Notes under the pieces: generated by a model
What the model was told of the DNA's origin: nothing
The model's database searches: none
What the model saw: the letters and a program-made list of their open reading frames with translations, nothing else
Shown: positions 31,022 through 33,749 of the stretch, piece after piece
Layout of the letters: the number at the start of each line of letters is the position of its first letter
How positions within the stretch are numbered: position 1 is the first letter of the stretch
Position numbers and translations under genes: made by a program
Assembly (NCBI GenBank): GCA_022848865.1
Contig: JAJISE010000020.1
Span: 1-33,749 of the forward strand
Source: Candidatus Thermoplasmatota archaeon
GTDB taxonomy: Archaea > Thermoplasmatota > Thermoplasmata > RBG-16-68-12 > JAGMCJ01
Direction of reading: 5' to 3'
DNA: 33,749 nt

Positions 31022-31984
31022 TCACCATGGAACCCTGAAATTGCCACGGATTGGGGCATGGTCCGACCCCGGAAACTTCAGGTCAGTCGCAAATGCCAGG
31101 CTCTCGTCGTGGAGTGTCTCATTGTATATCTCCGTGTCGATCCAGTACGGGATGAGCGCCTGCGACACGACCAAGTGGTCCAGCATGTTGCCCTTCCCAT
31201 GATGAATGAGCGAGTAGCGCTTATCTCGCGGAACGTTGAGCTCACAGGGGATAAGCACTCCGGTGCGGAGGGCCTCGTTCTGGGTGTCTTCCACGCTCCC
31301 CACGATCGCCTTGAACGGAACGGAACCGACCTCGGCGTTGAAGTCTCCCCCCACGACAATCAGAGCATCGTCGCCATCCTCGTCGAAGATCTGGTCTATC
31401 AGAATGCGCGTCTCCAGCGCCTGCCCAACACGCTTCACGTCCGAGATGTAGTATCCTTCTGCCCAACCCTGGTGGGAGAGCCAGAGCCAATATTTGTCCT
31501 CGTGCCTTTGACCCTTCACATAGGTCGGGTTCATCGATTTAAGATGAAGGTTGATCACGTGCAGAGTGTGGTCCCCGCTCAGCCGCACCTTGGAGTGCAG
31601 AATCGGACGCTCCCAGCTAAGTCGCTTCGCCTCATCCTCTTCAGGGAGGCTGGTGATCTTTCTCCATTCTGGCGGGTCGGCCAGGTCGTTCCTGTACTGT
31701 TTCGTCTCCACGATGGTTTTCTCACTGAGAATCACGAGGTTCCGATACCTGTACGGCTTTCCCGATGATGGGCTGACCGTATGTGCACGATTATACCGCT
31801 CATAGCTCGTCCCCTTGAGCAGGTCGTCCAGGGCTGTCAGGCTGTGGACCTCCTGCAAGAGAAGGACGTGAGCCCCAATCTTTTCCAGCATCCGCCCAAG
31901 CACCTTCTTGCGCACGGTCCACAGATTGGAGTCCGTGTCCTCCAGATTCTCCACGTTGAACGTGGCAACCACCAAGTCTTTCAT
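31022..31984 (-). CDS. Endonuclease/exonuclease/phosphatase family enzyme
   Basis: A 320-residue EEP-fold, Mg-dependent phosphoesterase. The catalytic residues are all in place: Asn10 in TFNVENL, Glu45 in LLLQEV, His147 in NLHLKS, Asp204 and Asn206 in GGDFNA, an Asp-His pair in MLDHLVVS, and Asp308-His309 in SDHAPI. It has no signal peptide, so it acts inside the cell, on nucleic acid or a small phosphoester. ATG 31984 is chosen because the conserved core starts at once; the frame extends upstream to 32080 without family-like sequence. It lies 65 bases downstream of the papain-like protease gene on the same strand and is probably co-transcribed with it. Confidence 0.88.
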   Translation of the reverse strand: MKDLVVATFNVENLEDTDSNLWTVRKKVLGRMLEKIGAHVLLLQEVHSLTALDDLLKGTSYERYNRAHTVSPSSGKPYRYRNLVILSEKTIVETKQYRNDLADPPEWRKITSLPEEDEAKRLSWERPILHSKVRLSGDHTLHVINLHLKSMNPTYVKGQRHEDKYWLWLSHQGWAEGYYISDVKRVGQALETRILIDQIFDEDGDDALIVVGGDFNAEVGSVPFKAIVGSVEDTQNEALRTGVLIPCELNVPRDKRYSLIHHGKGNMLDHLVVSQALIPYWIDTEIYNETLHDESLAFATDLKFPGSDHAPIRGNFRVPW

Positions 31985-32049
31985 CTTATCACATCCAATT
32001 CCTATGCCATATCCTTCCAGCGAAGCGGGTCCTTTGCATACAAGTCTCC

Positions 32050-33051
32050 CTAGATGCCAAACTTCTTCGTGTCCACCCATTCCATGCTCAATAAGGACCA
32101 GAAATCCAATGCCAGCTTGTCAATGACGAAGTCGTATGGTATCCATCCGTATCCGTTGTCTCCCCAGGCCTTTCCCCAGGAGTTGCGTATCAAAAACGCG
32201 CCTTTGGTCTTTTTGGTACACTCGTCGTTCTCGATCTTCTTGTTGTCGTCGTAACCCACTGCGACTACTGCATGTCCCCACAGGGCATGATCACGTGGGC
32301 AAGGATAGGGAATCTCGCCATCGTTGTAGGGCATAACATAGGTGTTTCCCTCGTAATGCCCGTACTCAAATCCGTAGAATCCGAACATTGAGGGTATGCC
32401 CATTGCGAGATAGAGCTTCACAAGAAAAAGCACCAGGGAGGTGGGTCTGGACGCAGCCTGGGGATCATGGCAGAAGTACTTGAGGGCCTCGTAGTTGTCG
32501 GCCACCGCATAGACAAAGGAGGGCGGTTCCTCATCGAATTCTGGGTCGCTGTCCGTATACGGCCAGTACCTCTCCGGTGCACATCCACAAAGCACCAATG
32601 CCCCCATCGTGTTTCGGATCCAGGCACCTGTGTCTCCCGTAACACCCATCAAGTTTCTGGTCGTTTTGTAGACAAAGAGACGGGAACCATCGATATGCCT
32701 CTTGAAGCCTCGTCTCTCGAAGTACTCGACTATCCCCACGGCTGCCTGTGCAGTGCATGAACCCAAGCCTCCCTGGTTCTCAATCGGCGAGCAGTGTTTC
32801 CTCAAGTCCTTCTTGGGCGGTAGAAAAAACGGGTTCCCCATGTATAGCTTGACATGTTTCTTTGGCGGCGAGGAAGCCAGTTTCTTCACCACCGTGGCAA
32901 TCTTTGGAGAGTAGCCCACCTTCTTTGCCATCTTGGCGATCTCCGGATGATCTATTGTGTAGTCGCGCAGATCTGGCAACGGAGGGATCCATCCCGTACC
33001 GACGGTATCCCTCGCTCCAGGTCTCTCCACATGTTTATAAGCGGAATACAT
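32050..33051 (-). CDS. Cytoplasmic papain-like (C1) cysteine protease
   Basis: A 333-residue C1-family protease. The oxyanion-hole Gln93 and nucleophile Cys99 are in IENQGGLGSCTAQA, the catalytic His260 in LWGHAVVAVGYDD, and Asn290 in FLIRNSWGKAWGDNGYGW, so all catalytic residues are present. The SCTAxA form is typical of the prokaryotic branch. About 85 residues precede the core, perhaps a short pro-like segment, but there is no signal peptide, so it is predicted to be intracellular. ATG 33051 follows GGAGGTG by four bases. It heads a pair with the EEP enzyme. Its substrate is unknown; intracellular papain-like proteases also occur as effectors in conflict systems. Confidence 0.9.
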   Translation of the reverse strand: MYSAYKHVERPGARDTVGTGWIPPLPDLRDYTIDHPEIAKMAKKVGYSPKIATVVKKLASSPPKKHVKLYMGNPFFLPPKKDLRKHCSPIENQGGLGSCTAQAAVGIVEYFERRGFKRHIDGSRLFVYKTTRNLMGVTGDTGAWIRNTMGALVLCGCAPERYWPYTDSDPEFDEEPPSFVYAVADNYEALKYFCHDPQAASRPTSLVLFLVKLYLAMGIPSMFGFYGFEYGHYEGNTYVMPYNDGEIPYPCPRDHALWGHAVVAVGYDDNKKIENDECTKKTKGAFLIRNSWGKAWGDNGYGWIPYDFVIDKLALDFWSLLSMEWVDTKKFGI

Positions 33052-33189
33052 CACACACCTCCGGTACAGTTCTCTGCGACTCGGTACTTAAGCCTTCATT
33101 TTTCTCCTGAGGAGAATACTGCACGCTTGAATTGGCCGACTGAGAATGGCCCTCCAAATGGCCAAGACCCTCTCTTCCCCAGCTCCCTC

Positions 33190-33732
33190 TCAAGCTTCTT
33201 GCTCTCCCCCTCGATCCAATAAGCGTCGGCGCTCAGGCCGAGACTCCACTTCCTTTTCGACCTTCTCCAGGAGCCACTGTGGAATACTCGGCTGGTTCGT
33301 GGCAACCTCATTCCATTTATCGGCAAGCTCCTTCAAGGAATCCTCAAGCTCCTTCCGCGAGCTGGGGGGATTGGCCAACTTTATTTCTGCCAATCGCTTG
33401 ACGCCCCCGAACAGGATGCCCATTTGACGGTGGCGCTCTGCCCTCCTAGGGTAATCAAGGTAGTTCTGCAGAGCAGCTGAAACCACAGCGACGAAGGTGA
33501 GGAATCCCGCTAGCACCTGCAACCAGTAGATGGGGGATGATGTCAAGTTTGCAAACACTGAAGTTCCAGCAACTGCCGTCACAGAAACTGAAACTACACC
33601 CAAAGCAAACCCATGCCTCTTGAACTACTCGGCAGTCTCCCAGTGCGCTCTGTTCACAACCCTAAGCTTCTTGAACCAAACCAAGACCTCCTCCGTTGCA
33701 TACTTCTGAAACTCTTTCGTACTTACAGCCAT
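33190..33732 (-). pseudogene. SLATT-domain two-TM protein gene with in-frame TAG
   Basis: Reading from ATG 33732 (preceded by GTGGTG) gives a full-length SLATT protein of 180 codons except for TAG at codon 36 (33625-33627). Before it: KEFQKYATEEVLVWFKKLR and HWETAE; after it: FKRHGFALGV, two membrane helices (about 45-65 and 70-92), then YPRRAERHRQMGILFGGV, the hallmark segment of SLATT domains, and a SIPQWLLEKV tail. SLATT proteins are two-helix membrane effectors linked to nucleotide-signalling defence systems. The stop falls inside a conserved stretch, so this looks like a complete gene with one nonsense change. A shorter product from TTG 33603 is possible but would lack the N-terminal segment. 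Confidence 0.68.
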
Positions 33733-33749
33733 ACCACCACTTTTCTCTC

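Noticed and set aside
33625-33627. TAG read as pyrrolysine
   Set aside because: TAG is used as an ordinary stop in many genes of this window, so a specific recoding claim has no support beyond this single site.
1-33749. tRNA, rRNA or CRISPR features
   Set aside because: No TPsiC-like arm with a matching acceptor stem, no rRNA-like stretch and no repeat-spacer pattern was seen; the only regular array is the 11-bp one, which has no CRISPR architecture.

Overview
The window looks archaeal, most likely euryarchaeal (Thermoplasmatota-like is my best guess; no rRNA or tRNA is present to settle it). The reasons are TATA boxes about 26-28 bases upstream of leaderless start codons, a TrmB-type regulator, a GGPP synthase/geranylgeranyl reductase/UbiA isoprenoid cluster, a PCNA-type sliding clamp and an MCM-type helicase. 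Ribosome binding sites are often AGGTGA or GGAGGTGA placed 4-6 bases before the start, sometimes with the upstream gene's TGA stop inside them.

Bases 1 to about 17,150 read as chromosomal housekeeping sequence. They hold a Cys-rich DUF3795-like protein, an unusual 11-bp tandem array, a NUDIX hydrolase with an acetyltransferase, an ABC-2 exporter, two membrane or exported proteins of unknown function, and an isoprenoid block (GGPP synthase and geranylgeranyl reductase, divergent from a MenA-like prenyltransferase). These are followed by a MIP18/DUF59 protein, a large MMPL/RND transporter, IscU, a small Rossmann protein, a citryl-CoA lyase-like enzyme beside a DASS carboxylate transporter, an M29-peptidase-like protein that appears to have lost its metal ligands, thioredoxin and a TrmB regulator.

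Bases 17,230 to 22,311 look like an integrated genetic element. A tyrosine integrase with a C-terminal zinc ribbon is followed, behind its own TATA box, by a tight eight-gene same-strand operon. In order this encodes a 110-residue protein matching only the N-terminal part of prokaryotic Ku, a zinc-finger protein, three very small overlapping proteins, a PCNA clamp, a 50-residue basic protein and an MCM-like AAA+ helicase with a non-standard N-terminus. Together they resemble an archaeal-type replication and end-protection module. I found no flanking att repeat by eye.

Bases 22,312 to 33,749 are a rearranged accessory region. It contains a truncated HEPN gene abutting a truncated CARDB-type exported protein, two tandem paralogous TPR proteins, and a large fusion of an unusual N-terminal module, a macro domain and a membrane-embedded KAP NTPase. 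Further on are a remnant of an exported protein, a two-TM protein, a multi-TM protein with a frameshifted 5' end, an endonuclease/exonuclease/phosphatase enzyme, a cytoplasmic papain-like protease, and a SLATT two-TM protein interrupted by an in-frame TAG. The family mix (HEPN, KAP, macro, SLATT, protease, nuclease) resembles a biological-conflict island undergoing decay. No tRNA, rRNA, CRISPR array or complete insertion sequence was recognised.
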